The notes beneath the pieces are model-generated. The model saw only the letters and a program-made list of their open reading frames with translations, was not told the DNA's origin and did no database searches. From Bacilli bacterium (GTDB lineage: Bacteria > Bacillota_I > Bacilli_A > JAJDGJ01), in contig JAISTP010000024.1 in assembly GCA_031272545.1 (NCBI GenBank), positions 43,054 through 107,053 of the forward strand: a stretch of DNA of 64,000 bases, given 5' to 3'. Each line of letters starts with the position of its first letter. The stretch's first letter is position 1. Both the position numbers and the translations under genes were made by a program. Shown in pieces: positions 1 through 9,948 of this stretch.

Positions 1-1
1 A

Positions 2-910
2 GAAAATAATAATTTAGCTTTTAAAAGTGTTAATAAAGGAATATCACATACTTGTGGACATGATTATCATATGGCAATTATGTTAGGTATTATTAATATC
101 TTAAAAGATAAGAATATTAAAGGTAAAATCATATTTATTTTTGAACAAGGTACTGAAACAAATACGGGTTCTCAAAAAATACTAAATTCAGGTAAATTAG
201 ATAGAGTAGATTATATTTTTGCTTTACATAATTTACCAACTTTAAATATCAATGAAATAGGTTTAAAAGATGGTTTATTTCTATTAGGATGTGATACGAT
301 TAATATTAATTTCCATGGTAAAGCACAACATTCTGCTCTACCTACTAAATCTATTGAATTAATAGGTTCAGCTGCTAATTTAATTACAACATTTCAAGGC
401 ATTGTCAATAAGTCGGTAGATTCCACAAAAATTACTTACCTAAATTTTACCAAAGTAATAGCTGGTAATACTACTAATGTAACGGCAAGTAAAGCCGAAT
501 TATTTTTAGATTTTAGATATGAAAATAATCAAATACAAAAAAGAGTATATGAAATATTAAAAAGAGTACTTGCTTCTCATAAACATGATTATGAAGTTGA
601 AATAAATTATCATATTTCAAGTACTACACCAGCATTAATTAATGATTCAAAAGCATATCAAATAGCATATAAAGCCATCGATGAAAATAAAGATATATTG
701 AAATATATTGAATTAGATAAGTTAATTTTTAGTAGTTCATTTGCAGTATATTTAAAAAAGATAAAAGGTTGTTTTGCTTATTACGGTTCTAAAATAGAAG
801 ATAATAATTATAATATTCATCATGAAAACTATTTGTATAATGAAAAAGCTATTTCATCAGCATTAATTTATTATTTACAAATATTAAATGATTTACTTAT
901 TATTAAATAG
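2..910 (+). CDS. M20-family amidohydrolase/peptidase, 5' end outside window
   Basis: C-terminal three quarters of an M20D-type metal-dependent amidohydrolase (family of N-acyl-amino-acid and aminobenzoyl-glutamate hydrolases). The reading frame is open from base 2, so the gene begins before the window. The metal-binding signature HTCGHDYH is at about 47-70. An F-E-Q-G-T-E-T segment sits where the family has F-Q-P-A-E-E, so by eye one Glu is kept and the catalytic-base position appears to be Thr. A-L-H-N-L-P fits the GxHxxP ligand region, and I-H-H-E-N-Y near the end supplies the last His. A dimerisation domain lies between. A divergent paralogue is at 17567-18730 on the other strand. Family assignment is firm; substrate and activity are not. 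Confidence 0.85.
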   Translation, partial: ENNNLAFKSVNKGISHTCGHDYHMAIMLGIINILKDKNIKGKIIFIFEQGTETNTGSQKILNSGKLDRVDYIFALHNLPTLNINEIGLKDGLFLLGCDTININFHGKAQHSALPTKSIELIGSAANLITTFQGIVNKSVDSTKITYLNFTKVIAGNTTNVTASKAELFLDFRYENNQIQKRVYEILKRVLASHKHDYEVEINYHISSTTPALINDSKAYQIAYKAIDENKDILKYIELDKLIFSSSFAVYLKKIKGCFAYYGSKIEDNNYNIHHENYLYNEKAISSALIYYLQILNDLLIIK

Positions 911-926
911 TTTATCCTTATCAAAA

Positions 927-960
927 AAATTCCAATTACTAATCTAAGTAATTGGAATTT
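927..960. terminator. Bidirectional intrinsic terminator
   Basis: A 14-bp perfect stem (AAATTCCAATTACT and its complement) with a 6-nt loop and T-rich flanks on both strands lies between two convergent genes, the M20 gene and the repeat surface protein. Confidence 0.85.
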
Positions 961-984
961 TTATTATTATTTTCTAAATAACAA

Positions 985-3873
985 CTAATCTTTTCTATTT
1001 AATACAGCATAGCTAGTTAAAGAAGTAAATACTATTAAAGCAAGCATTAAACTGTAGTAAACATCACTAGAACCAGTTTCTGGCATATTAGCAGGATCAC
1101 GATAATCTGGGATACCATCGCCATCACTATCAATTGGATTCATTGGATCAGGTCCAACTTCATCAATATCAAGAATAGTATCATTATCACTATCAATATC
1201 ACGATAATCTGGTACACCATCTCCATCAGTGTCTACTGGATTTGCAGGATTGCCACTACCATCACTATTTAAAGCTTCAACACTATCTGGAATAGAATCA
1301 TTATCACTATCTAAATCTTGATAATCTGGAGTTCCATCTCCATCAGTGTCGACTGGATTATTTCCATCTTCACCTTTTTCTACACTATCTGGTATTCCAT
1401 CATTATCACTATCTAAATCTTGATAATCTGGAGTTCCATCTCCATCAGTGTCGACTGGATTATTCCCATCTTCACCTTTTTCTACACTATCTGGGATTCC
1501 ATCATTATCACTATCTAAATCTAAATAATCTGGAGTTCCATCTCCATCAGTGTCGACTGGATTATTCCCATCTTCACCTTTTTCTACACTATCTGGTATT
1601 CCATCATTATCACTATCTAAATCTAAATAATCTGGAGTTCCATCTCCATCACTGTCAACAGCTTCAGTATCTAAATCTGTATCTCCTGCTTCAACACTAT
1701 CTGGTATTCCATCATTATCACTATCTAAATCACGATAATCTGGAGTTCCGTCTTCATCACTATCAACAGGAGGATTGTCCATTTGACCATCGCTATTACT
1801 ATCTAATACATCTGGCATACCATCGTTATTAGCATCACCTGCTGTTGTATATGGATTATCAGGATCTTCTGCAGTTACTTGTGCTTCTTCAGTATCACTA
1901 ATATTATCTCCATCAGTATCTAAATCTAAATAATCTGGGATTCCATCTCCATCAGTATCAACAGGAGTAGCAGGATCGCCACTACCATCACTATTTAAGG
2001 CTTCAACTTTATCTGGAATACCATCTCCATCACTATCTAAATCTAACCAATCAGCAGTACCATCTCCATCAGTATCTCTGATATTATCTAAATCATCACC
2101 CATTTCAACAGCATCAGGAATTCCATCATGATCATGATCTGTTTCAATGTCAGCTGGGATTTCTTCTTTAGTAGCATCTAACGCTGCTGCTGAAATACTA
2201 CTATTCATCCATGATTCAATTCTTCTAACATTACCCCATGTCGCATTAGAATTATTTGCACCATCCACAACACACCAGCCATGAACACCTTGAGCACTAT
2301 CTAAAGCAGTAGATGTACATAGACTTGCCATATCAGGCCAATTATTTGGATCACTACTATCAATACCACCAGTCATCGATAAAGGATAATTAATTAATGG
2401 AACTGGTGAAGTAAATAAAGTAAGTCCATTATCAGCACTTCCTTCATATGCAGTCCAAGACGAATCAAATAAATCACCACTATAACCACTATCATCCCAG
2501 TATAAAGTAGTATTACCAGCATCAGAACCATTTAATTGTTCTGCCATTATTCCACCTAAAGTTTCAACATCTTCAAAAGTGAAATAAATCGAACTAATAT
2601 TTTCTATATCTATTTTAGCTGTTATAGCTTGGGTAAATGGAACAACATTACCTTCACCATCTAAACCATTCCAATAGCTTCCTTTAGGATTAGTTGCAGT
2701 TCCATTATCAGTTCCACCAGCCGCTGTTTCATTTAATGTTACATCAACTGCATCATCAAAATTACCATTATTATTAGTATCAATCAATATTTTATAGGTA
2801 CCAATGAAAGCTGGATCTAAATAATGTAAAATATTTCCTGCTCTAGGATTAGCACCTTCAACTGATAAACCTGTTACTTTCGCAAGAGTATTACCACCTG
2901 AGTCAATAGGATCAGGAATTATATCTTTTGGTAAATCAGTTGCTGGAGCTTCAGTAAATATTTTATACAATTTACTAATATCAGTATTTACTGTTGGATT
3001 ACCAGTTTTTTGCCAAACAGACTTATCAATTGGATCACCATTACCATCTAATAAACCTAAAGAAGAAAAGGCAATAGTAGACTCAGCACCATTATATGTA
3101 TTTAAAGAAACTTTATATTGATAACCTGCATCATTAGCTGTATATAAATCAGTAGTAAAGTTATCTCCTTGTGAAAGAGTTAATTTTCTAGTCCATACAC
3201 GTCCTGGAATATCACTACCATTATTTTGAGCATCAAATTTCCAATTATAGAAATTTTGATAAGTATTTGGATTCATAACATTACCGCTACAATTGTAGCT
3301 ACCATCAGTATTTTCTGCCCATGAAAAACTTCTAATACCTGTAGTTAATCCTGCACGATTATGAATATAAACATTATAAGTACCATCACTTGTAACAGGT
3401 GCACTGGTCCAATCAAGGGCATCACTAGGATCAGCAAGGTTTAATCCATCATTACCTGTTGTTTGATCCACAATATTACCATTACTATCTTTTAAAATAA
3501 TATCTACATAATGAGTTCCATCATCTGTTGTATTTAATGTATCACCATTTAAACAAGCATTTTGTGCAGCTGTAGCGTCAAAACCAGGCGCACTAGCATC
3601 AGTTGCACTAACATCAAATTGATTAGGATCAACACTAGTCATTGGATAACCTAAATAAGTATCTCCAGCTTGATCTTGAAACCATGACTCTGCATGAAAT
3701 GTTTCACCTGCTTTTAAATAAACTTGAAAACTTGTTGACCAATCAGAATTAGCAGATGCAGCTGCAGTAATTCTTAAAGGCCCATTATTAATACTCGATT
3801 CAAAAGCTAGAACGTTATGCGTCCCAAATAGAGCAAAAAATGACAACATGAATATTGCTATTTTCTTTCTCAT
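985..3873 (-). CDS. Sortase-anchored surface protein with thrombospondin type 3 (calcium-binding) repeats
   Basis: A 962-residue secreted wall protein. It has a signal peptide ([22 protein letters not shown]), a roughly 550-residue beta-rich N-terminal part of unrecognised family, and then about 330 residues of Asp-rich repeats of the type D-x-D-x-D-G-x-x-D matching thrombospondin type 3 / calcium-binding motifs ([25 protein letters not shown]). It ends in a sorting signal: MPETG at about residue 930, a hydrophobic segment, and a basic tail NRKD. Three consecutive 34-residue units are nearly identical. It is transcribed alone; the start follows a GGAGGTAATAAT-type ribosome site. The sortase at 58764 is a candidate anchor enzyme. 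Probable role is adhesion or a Ca-rigidified stalk, which is inference. Confidence 0.85.
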   Translation of the reverse strand: MRKKIAIFMLSFFALFGTHNVLAFESSINNGPLRITAAASANSDWSTSFQVYLKAGETFHAESWFQDQAGDTYLGYPMTSVDPNQFDVSATDASAPGFDATAAQNACLNGDTLNTTDDGTHYVDIILKDSNGNIVDQTTGNDGLNLADPSDALDWTSAPVTSDGTYNVYIHNRAGLTTGIRSFSWAENTDGSYNCSGNVMNPNTYQNFYNWKFDAQNNGSDIPGRVWTRKLTLSQGDNFTTDLYTANDAGYQYKVSLNTYNGAESTIAFSSLGLLDGNGDPIDKSVWQKTGNPTVNTDISKLYKIFTEAPATDLPKDIIPDPIDSGGNTLAKVTGLSVEGANPRAGNILHYLDPAFIGTYKILIDTNNNGNFDDAVDVTLNETAAGGTDNGTATNPKGSYWNGLDGEGNVVPFTQAITAKIDIENISSIYFTFEDVETLGGIMAEQLNGSDAGNTTLYWDDSGYSGDLFDSSWTAYEGSADNGLTLFTSPVPLINYPLSMTGGIDSSDPNNWPDMASLCTSTALDSAQGVHGWCVVDGANNSNATWGNVRRIESWMNSSISAAALDATKEEIPADIETDHDHDGIPDAVEMGDDLDNIRDTDGDGTADWLDLDSDGDGIPDKVEALNSDGSGDPATPVDTDGDGIPDYLDLDTDGDNISDTEEAQVTAEDPDNPYTTAGDANNDGMPDVLDSNSDGQMDNPPVDSDEDGTPDYRDLDSDNDGIPDSVEAGDTDLDTEAVDSDGDGTPDYLDLDSDNDGIPDSVEKGEDGNNPVDTDGDGTPDYLDLDSDNDGIPDSVEKGEDGNNPVDTDGDGTPDYQDLDSDNDGIPDSVEKGEDGNNPVDTDGDGTPDYQDLDSDNDSIPDSVEALNSDGSGNPANPVDTDGDGVPDYRDIDSDNDTILDIDEVGPDPMNPIDSDGDGIPDYRDPANMPETGSSDVYYSLMLALIVFTSLTSYAVLNRKD
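1331..1636 (-). repeat. Three near-identical 102-bp tandem repeats inside the surface protein gene
   Basis: The string GTTCCATCTCCATCAGTGTC recurs at 1331, 1433 and 1535, exactly 102 bp apart, and the unit begins again at 1637 before diverging. Each unit encodes 34 residues, one paired TSP3 block. Neighbouring blocks are diverged copies of the same motif. The identity at the DNA level suggests recent expansion. Confidence 0.95.
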
Positions 3874-4016
3874 ATTATTACCTCCTTTTATTTTATATTT
3901 GAATTTAATATCAAATAAATAATTTTTATTATATTATATAGGATTACTAAAGGTAAAGATTGAAATTAAACTAATATTAACAAAAAATGTAATGTTTATA
4001 AGTTTAAATAATTAAA

Positions 4017-4064
4017 AAACTCTTAATTTATAATTAAACATTATGTTAATTTTATTAAGAGTTT
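4017..4064 (-). terminator. Long imperfect hairpin, probable terminator of the DUF2130 gene
   Basis: Arms AAACTCTTAAT and ATTAAGAGTTT pair, with an inner AATTAA/TTAATT pairing. On the minus strand the hairpin is followed by TTTTTT, so it would end the transcript of the upstream minus-strand gene. Confidence 0.6.
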
Positions 4065-4122
4065 ACATACTTTACTTTTGTACATTGGTTATTTACTTTT
4101 GATTTAGAAATTATTTTGCTAT

Positions 4123-5424
4123 CTATCTTTTTAATTCATTAAATTTATCTTTCATCGTTGGATTATTATGTGTTAGTTTTTTAATACTTAAAGCACTAGC
4201 TTTGTCATTAGCTAATCTTAATTGATTTTCACTTGTTCTTAAACTTTGTTTTGTTTTTTCAAGATTTGCAATTGCTTTATCTATTTCATCTATTGCTTTA
4301 TTAAAGTTATTACTAGCAGAAATATAATTTTTAGAAAAAGCATCTTGAAAATTTAATAATTTATCTTCAAAATTAGTAATATCAATATTTTGTTGTTTCA
4401 TTAAAGCAACTTCTTGTTTATATTTTAATGATTTTAAAGCTGCATTTCTTAATAAGGTAATAATTGGAATAAAAAATTGTGGTCTAATCACATACATTTT
4501 CTCATATTGATAAGACACATCTACAATGCCATTATTATATAATTCGCTATCGCTTTCTAATAATGAAACCAAAATAGCATATTCACATTTTTTCTTGGTA
4601 CGATCACTATCTAATTTTTTAAAGAAACTGTCATTTCTATGTTTAACTAGTGTATCATCAGCTTCATTTTTCATTTCAAACATTATTGAAATTACTTCAT
4701 TACCATATTGATCTAATTCACGATAAATATAATCTCCTTTAGTTCCTTCATTAATATCGTTATCTTTATTAAAGATGGCATTAGGAAACATAGTAGTACG
4801 ATATTTATTAAATTCATTTTCACAATGTTGTTCAAGAGTTTCACCAATCATTTTAGTAGATAAAGAACTTTTTAAATCTTTATAATAATTTATTATTTCA
4901 TTCTTTTGTTTAATTTCATTTTCGTAATTTTCTTTTATCATATTTTTTTCTAAGAGATATTGTTGTTTAATATTACTTATCTCTAAATCATTCTTTTTAT
5001 TAATTACTTCTAATGTTGTTTTTAATTCATTTATTTCATTTTGTTTTGTTTGATTAAATTGTGATATTTTTAATTCATTTTGAACATTTAATTTATCTAA
5101 ATTATTTTTAAGTTCTATTATTTGTTGTTCTTTATTTTGTAAAGCATTAGCTATTTCTAATTCTTTTTTATTATCTAAGTCAGCTAACTTAGTTTTTAAT
5201 ATATTTAATTCTTGTTCTTTTTCATTTAATTTATTTTCTAATAAATTTTTATTTTGTTCTTCTAATAATTTAATTTTTTGTTGGAAGATATTTTCTTTTT
5301 CATTCAATTGTTTTGTAAGGTCTTTATTAAATTCATTAGTTCTTACTTGTTCTAGTATTTTTGCATAATTTGCTTCATCAATAGTAAATATTTGACCACA
5401 ATTAGGGCATTTGATTTCGTTCAT
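4123..5424 (-). CDS. DUF2130 coiled-coil protein with N-terminal zinc ribbon
   Basis: 433 residues. It opens with a zinc-ribbon-like CPNCGQIF at residues 6-13, followed by about 170 residues of highly charged coiled coil (repeated E/K/Q/N heptads). A globular domain from about 190 to 350 matches DUF2130 (the segments KGDYIYRE, FEMKNEAD, YAILVSLLE and IRPQFFIPII are characteristic). A second short coiled coil ends the protein. DUF2130 has been linked to restriction-endonuclease-like folds, with E-M-K-N as the likely active-site strand; that is established at the family level only. No partner gene is adjacent. Function unknown; a DNA-associated role is inference. Confidence 0.8.
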   Translation of the reverse strand: MNEIKCPNCGQIFTIDEANYAKILEQVRTNEFNKDLTKQLNEKENIFQQKIKLLEEQNKNLLENKLNEKEQELNILKTKLADLDNKKELEIANALQNKEQQIIELKNNLDKLNVQNELKISQFNQTKQNEINELKTTLEVINKKNDLEISNIKQQYLLEKNMIKENYENEIKQKNEIINYYKDLKSSLSTKMIGETLEQHCENEFNKYRTTMFPNAIFNKDNDINEGTKGDYIYRELDQYGNEVISIMFEMKNEADDTLVKHRNDSFFKKLDSDRTKKKCEYAILVSLLESDSELYNNGIVDVSYQYEKMYVIRPQFFIPIITLLRNAALKSLKYKQEVALMKQQNIDITNFEDKLLNFQDAFSKNYISASNNFNKAIDEIDKAIANLEKTKQSLRTSENQLRLANDKASALSIKKLTHNNPTMKDKFNELKR

Positions 5425-5482
5425 TATTTCACTCCTTATCTAAACAATTATAATATAATATGTCTCATTATGGATGCAAAAT

Positions 5483-5507
5483 AAAAAAGTTTTTTAAAAA
5501 CTTTTTT
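5483..5507. terminator. Terminator after the response regulator gene
   Basis: Stem AAAAAAGTTTTT/AAAAACTTTTTT with T-runs on both sides, 8 bases beyond the stop of the minus-strand response regulator gene. Confidence 0.7.
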
Positions 5508-5514
5508 ATTATTA

Positions 5515-6183
5515 TTAAAGATATAAAATATAACCTATACCTCTTTTATTTACTATTTCATTATCTAAAGATAACTTATCTTTTAATTTGTGAATATAAA
5601 TATCTATAATACGATTATTACCATCATACTTATATCCCCAAACATTATTCATAATATCTTCACGTGATACTACAGTATTCTTATGAGTTAATAAGAAATA
5701 TAATAAATCATATTCTAATTTTGTAAGAGATATTTCTTCATTATCTATCATAACAGCACGTCTACTATGATCTAAGACAATATTATCTTTAATATTAAAT
5801 ATTACATTAGCATCTTCTGATTTACTATCTTTTAATAGTGATCTTATGCGCGCATACAATATCCTTGGTAAAAATGGTTTCGTAACATAATCATTTGCAC
5901 CAATATCTAACCCATTGATGATATCCATTTCATCATCACTAGCAGATAAAACTATTAATTTAATTTTTTCATTAAAAGTACGAACCCTTTTTATTATTTC
6001 AATGCCATCTAATGAAGGAAGAGTAATATCAATGATAGCTAAATCATAATAATTATTTTTAATTAAATTTAACCCATCTAAGCCATCACTACATGTCTCC
6101 ACTTTATAATTAAACATTTCCAAATCATACTTTAATGTCATAGTTATTGAATTTTCATCATCAATTATTAATATTTTTTGCAT
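5515..6183 (-). CDS. OmpR/PhoB-type response regulator (orphan)
   Basis: 222 residues. The receiver domain (about 1-115) has the acidic pair DDE at residues 8-10, a phospho-acceptor Asp in A-I-I-D-I-T-L-P, the conserved Ser/Thr in LSASDD and the Lys in YVTKPF. A C-terminal winged-helix DNA-binding domain (about 130-222) includes SREDIMNNVWG. No histidine kinase gene lies on either side: the flanking genes are a DUF2130 protein and alanine racemase, and both intergenic gaps contain stop-rich AT sequence. It is therefore an orphan within this window. The ATG follows a weak GGGTGATG ribosome site. Target genes are unknown. Confidence 0.9.
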   Translation of the reverse strand: MQKILIIDDENSITMTLKYDLEMFNYKVETCSDGLDGLNLIKNNYYDLAIIDITLPSLDGIEIIKRVRTFNEKIKLIVLSASDDEMDIINGLDIGANDYVTKPFLPRILYARIRSLLKDSKSEDANVIFNIKDNIVLDHSRRAVMIDNEEISLTKLEYDLLYFLLTHKNTVVSREDIMNNVWGYKYDGNNRIIDIYIHKLKDKLSLDNEIVNKRGIGYILYL

Positions 6184-6323
6184 AATACATCACCCAAATT
6201 TATTATATTATATTTTTTTATTATAATCACGATAAATTGTTAATTTTTTATAAATAATTGTAAATTCTAACTTAACAATAACAATTCCCAACATTTAGCA
6301 ATAAATTATTAATGAAATAATGA

Positions 6324-7481
6324 TTATTTATGTAGTAAATCATTTTGTAAATCAACTAATTCATTGTTAATATAATATTTTCTTGGTACTCTCATTCCAA
6401 ATTGGACTAATAATTCTTGTGGTATCGTTTGAGCTGACTCCGCTTTTTTAAAGATATTAGTAAATTCATCATTACCAATAATAGTAACTTCATCACCAAT
6501 ATTTACTGGTTTATCAAATCTAACCATGAAAGTATCCATACAAACATTACCAACTATTGTTCCTACTTGATTTTTGCATAATATTTTAGTACTGCTTTCA
6601 CTTCTTCTAAAGCCATCAGCATAACCTAATGGTATAGTCGCAATAAATTCATTATCTTTTTGTGTTGTATAGTTGTTACTATAAGAGATCTTAGCACCTT
6701 TTTCATATACTTCAGTATGAACAACACTAGACTTTAATTTAAATATTGATTTAATGTTTAAATCAGCACTATATTTTGCAGGTAATATTTCTTTTAATCC
6801 ATAGATAATGAATCCAGGACGATAAGCAGTAATAAAATCTAAATATTGATCATATTTTAAGGTAGTTGCACTATTAGAAATATGAATTAATTTAAATGGA
6901 TAATTTAATTCAGTTACAAACTTTTTAAAAGTATTGATTTGCATTAAAGTATAGTCTAATTTATCATCATCTTCAGCTGTCGCAATATGTGAGAAAATAC
7001 CTTCAATATCAACATTTGCGACTTTTTTTAAATCATTCAAAGCTTTTTGTGCTTGTTCTAATTTCCTAAAACCAATGCGATTCATTCCGGTATTAATTTT
7101 TAAATGAATATGGAGTGGTTTAGTTAATTTACTCTTTTTAATAGCATCAACTCCATATTGATTAGCTACACAAACTCTGATATTATTTTCACTTGCTATT
7201 TCATAATATTCTGGTCCAATAATGCCTAAAACTAAAATATGAATATTAGGATAATACTTTCTAATTGTTAAAGCACAATCTAAAGTAGCTACTGCTACGC
7301 CATCAGCTTCACTTTTTTCAACCATCCCAACAATTTGACGATCACCAAATCCATAAGCATTTCCTTTTACCACGCAATACATAAATTTATCTTTACATAT
7401 ATGTTCTTTAACTTCATTTACATTATTTAAGAAGTTATCTAAATAGACTTCCATCCATGTATTACGATAATATTTATCCAA
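6324..7481 (-). CDS. alr: Alanine racemase
   Basis: PLP-dependent interconversion of L- and D-alanine for peptidoglycan. The N-terminal barrel carries the PLP lysine in VVKGNAYGFG, plus HLKINTGMNRIGF and FSHIATAE. The C-terminal beta domain carries the second catalytic Tyr region, K-I-S-Y-S-N-N-Y, and GNVCMDTFMV. The length of 385 fits the family. The start is TTG at 7481, chosen because it keeps the family N-terminus RNTWMEVYLDN and has GGAAGTGA just upstream, overlapping the ybaK stop. It is 6 bp behind ybaK and probably co-transcribed. In place of the usual SYGHTY there is SYSNNY, a mild divergence near the catalytic Tyr. Confidence 0.92.
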   Translation of the reverse strand: MDKYYRNTWMEVYLDNFLNNVNEVKEHICKDKFMYCVVKGNAYGFGDRQIVGMVEKSEADGVAVATLDCALTIRKYYPNIHILVLGIIGPEYYEIASENNIRVCVANQYGVDAIKKSKLTKPLHIHLKINTGMNRIGFRKLEQAQKALNDLKKVANVDIEGIFSHIATAEDDDKLDYTLMQINTFKKFVTELNYPFKLIHISNSATTLKYDQYLDFITAYRPGFIIYGLKEILPAKYSADLNIKSIFKLKSSVVHTEVYEKGAKISYSNNYTTQKDNEFIATIPLGYADGFRRSESSTKILCKNQVGTIVGNVCMDTFMVRFDKPVNIGDEVTIIGNDEFTNIFKKAESAQTIPQELLVQFGMRVPRKYYINNELVDLQNDLLHK

Positions 7482-7487
7482 AATTAA

Positions 7488-7961
7488 TCACTTCCAATCT
7501 TTAGTTACATCAATCCACTCAATATAATTAGAATATTTTTCTAATTCTGGTATTGTTAATTCAATAGCTGAATCTAAACTTCCACATGCTGGAAATACTG
7601 TTTCAAATCTTTTTAGTGATTCATCTAAGTATACTTTACATTCACTATCTTTTAAAGCAAATGGACATACTCCACCTGGTTCATGTCCTGTATATAAAGC
7701 TAATTCTTCACCATTCATCATCTTAGCTTTTTTAATGAATTTATCTTTGTATTTACGATTATCTATTTTAGCATCACCAGCTACAACAATTAATAATGGT
7801 TTATCATAATTAGTAAAAGCTAATGTTTTAGCAATTCTTTTACCTTCTACTCCTAATGCTTGAGCAGCTAATTCCACTGTTGCGGAAGAATGTGGATTAA
7901 TAATAATCTTATCTTCTATACCAAATTCTTTAAAATAATTCTTAACTTCATTTAACCCCAT
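7488..7961 (-). CDS. YbaK/ProX-type aminoacyl-tRNA deacylase
   Basis: 157 residues, whole-length match to the YbaK/EbsC fold that hydrolyses mischarged tRNA (Cys- or Ala-tRNA(Pro) in characterised members). Conserved features are the segment IVVAGDAKIDNRKYK, the Lys in KTLAF, and G-H-E-P-G-G-V-C-P-F near the active site. The start is taken at ATG 7961 because AGGAGG lies 7 bases upstream; a longer form from 7988 has no comparable site. First gene of a two-gene unit with alr. The exact tRNA specificity cannot be read from sequence. Confidence 0.85.
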   Translation of the reverse strand: MGLNEVKNYFKEFGIEDKIIINPHSSATVELAAQALGVEGKRIAKTLAFTNYDKPLLIVVAGDAKIDNRKYKDKFIKKAKMMNGEELALYTGHEPGGVCPFALKDSECKVYLDESLKRFETVFPACGSLDSAIELTIPELEKYSNYIEWIDVTKDWK

Positions 7962-8083
7962 ATGATATCCTCCTATATTTTTTATCATTATACGCCTTTT
8001 TTAAAATATTGTTTACTTATATATAAAATAAATTTGAAATTAATTAAAAATAGGTGTTTAATTAATTCAAGGGAGTGATATTT

Positions 8084-9274
8084 ATGAAATATGATTTCGA
8101 TAAAATAGTTAATCGAAAACATACGAATGCAATGAAAGTTGATGGATGGCGCAATTACTTATTTCCTAATAATCCTGATATTAAAATAGATTATAATAAT
8201 GATGATTTAGTAAAAATGTGGATTGCGGATATGGATTTTGAGACGGCACCAGAAATTATAGAAGACTTACATCAAAGAGTTGATCATGGTATTTTTGGTT
8301 ATACTAAGATATTTGATAGTGATTATTATCAAGTATTTAATGAATGGTGTGCAAGAAATTATGATATTGTTTATGATAAAAAGTGGATAACTACTTCACC
8401 TGGTATTGTTCCAGCAATAACTAATTTAATTAGTATTATTACTAAACCTGATGAAAAAGTAGTAATTTGTACTCCTTCTTATGCACCTTTTGCGAATGCG
8501 ACAAAACTTAATAATCGAGAATTAGTTTGCGTACCATTAATTAAAGGTGAAAAAAGAATGGAGATGGATTTTAATAAATTAACTGAAATATTTAAAGATG
8601 AAAAAGTAAAATTATTTATTTTTTGTAATCCTTATAATCCTAATGGTATTAAATGGAATGAAAAAGAAATAACTAAATTAGGTGAATTAATTAAAGAAAA
8701 TGATATGTGGATTATCTCTGATGAAATTCATTGTGATTTATATCGTAAAGGAATTAATCATAATCCTAGTATTCATTTTATTAAAGATTATAAGAAACTA
8801 ATCGTTTGTCATTCTGTTTCTAAAACTTTTAATTTAGCAGGTGCTTTAATATCTCATATTATTATTCAAGATGAAGAAGTTAAAAATAAATTTGAATTAA
8901 CTAAACCAGGAAATGAGAATATCTTTAGTTTAGTGGCTTGCCAAAGTGCCTATAGCAATGGCCAAAGATGGGTTAATGAATTAAGAGCGTATTTAGACGA
9001 AAACTTTAAATATTTAAAAGAATTCTTAGATAATAATTTACCTTTAACTAACTTTGAAATTCCTGATGCTACTTATTTAGCTTGGGTTGATTTCTCAGCT
9101 TATGTTCCTAAAGATGTTGATTTAACACAATGGTTTTTACAAGAATGTGGTATTCTTTTAGAATCAGGATCGCAATTTGTAGCTAATGGTGAAGGCTATG
9201 TTAGATTAAATTTAGCTTGTCCTAAAGCAATATTAGAAAAAACTATGAATCGTATTTATCAAAAATTAAAATAA
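8084..9274 (+). CDS. PatB/MalY-type PLP C-S lyase / aminotransferase
   Basis: 396 residues of fold-type I aminotransferase, PatB/MalY subgroup (cystathionine beta-lyase activity in studied relatives). The N-terminal RKHTNAMKVDGW followed by MWIADMDFETAP is typical. Further landmarks are FCNPYNPNG, the PLP-binding Asp region WIISDEIHCDL, and the Schiff-base Lys in HSVSKTFNLAG. The C-terminal YVRLNLACP supplies the carboxylate-binding Arg. The start is ATG 8084 with GGGAGTG 6-7 bases upstream; a GTG at 8075 overlaps that site and is less likely. Single-gene unit between two terminators. Likely releases H2S or thiols from cystathionine or cysteine conjugates, or acts as an aminotransferase. Confidence 0.85.
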   Translation: MKYDFDKIVNRKHTNAMKVDGWRNYLFPNNPDIKIDYNNDDLVKMWIADMDFETAPEIIEDLHQRVDHGIFGYTKIFDSDYYQVFNEWCARNYDIVYDKKWITTSPGIVPAITNLISIITKPDEKVVICTPSYAPFANATKLNNRELVCVPLIKGEKRMEMDFNKLTEIFKDEKVKLFIFCNPYNPNGIKWNEKEITKLGELIKENDMWIISDEIHCDLYRKGINHNPSIHFIKDYKKLIVCHSVSKTFNLAGALISHIIIQDEEVKNKFELTKPGNENIFSLVACQSAYSNGQRWVNELRAYLDENFKYLKEFLDNNLPLTNFEIPDATYLAWVDFSAYVPKDVDLTQWFLQECGILLESGSQFVANGEGYVRLNLACPKAILEKTMNRIYQKLK

Positions 9275-9280
9275 TTAATA

Positions 9281-9310
9281 AAAAAATCTCTTATTTAATA
9301 AGAGATTTTT
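9281..9310. terminator. Bidirectional terminator
   Basis: AAAAAATCTCTTATT pairs with AATAAGAGATTTTTT between convergent patB/malY-like and rubrerythrin genes. Confidence 0.85.
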
Positions 9311-9330
9311 TATTATAAGAACAATGAATT

Positions 9331-9873
9331 TTAATAATTTTCTTTATATTTAGCAAAATATCCTTGAGGATGACCACATACAGGACAAACTTTTAAAGCT
9401 TTCTTTCCTTTATGACGATATCCACATTTTTCACAAATCCATTCTACCTCTTCTTCATCTTCAAAAGTTTTTCCAGCTTTTAATGTATCATGCATTGCTT
9501 GATATCTTTCTTCATGTTCTTTTTCAATAGCTCCAACTAATTCCATTTTCTTAGCTATTTCTAAGAACCCTTCTTCTTTAGCAGTTTCTGCAAATTCTTT
9601 ATACATTTCTGTCCATTCATAGTGTTCACCAGCAACACAATCTAATAAATTTTCTTCAGTTGTTGGAATATCACCACCATGTAAATACTTAAACCAAACT
9701 TTCGCATGTTGATTTTCATTATTTGAAGTCATTTCAAATAAATTACCTAATTCAACATACCCTTCCTTTTTAGCTTTAGCTGCATAATAACCATATTTAA
9801 CACGTGCTTGTGATTCACCAGCATAGGCAGCCATTAAATTTTGTTCAGTTTTTGAACCTTTTAAATCTTTCAT
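9331..9873 (-). CDS. rbr: Rubrerythrin
   Basis: Cytoplasmic di-iron peroxidase that reduces H2O2 with electrons from NADH via rubredoxin-type partners. The ferritin-like four-helix domain (1-145) has the metal-ligand helices (GESQARVKY, NENQHAKVW, AIEKEHEERY). The C-terminal rubredoxin-like domain has C-E-K-C-G-Y and C-P-V-C-G-H. The length of 180 is normal. The ATG is preceded by AAAGGAGGTATTAC. Monocistronic, with an AT-rich upstream region. It fits with the flavodiiron operon at 34-37.6 kb and cydAB as oxygen-stress equipment of an anaerobe. Confidence 0.95.
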   Translation of the reverse strand: MKDLKGSKTEQNLMAAYAGESQARVKYGYYAAKAKKEGYVELGNLFEMTSNNENQHAKVWFKYLHGGDIPTTEENLLDCVAGEHYEWTEMYKEFAETAKEEGFLEIAKKMELVGAIEKEHEERYQAMHDTLKAGKTFEDEEEVEWICEKCGYRHKGKKALKVCPVCGHPQGYFAKYKENY

Positions 9874-9948
9874 TGTAATACCTCCTTTATTTAATATAAC
9901 AATTATTTATTTAATTTTCAATTGTAATACTCTAAAAAAACAATACTA

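Noticed and set aside
1331..1636. Possible CRISPR array from regular repeats
   Set aside because: The 102-bp units are contiguous and translate to TSP3 repeats; there are no short repeats with unique spacers. The same applies to the 132-bp repeats at 27880-28800.
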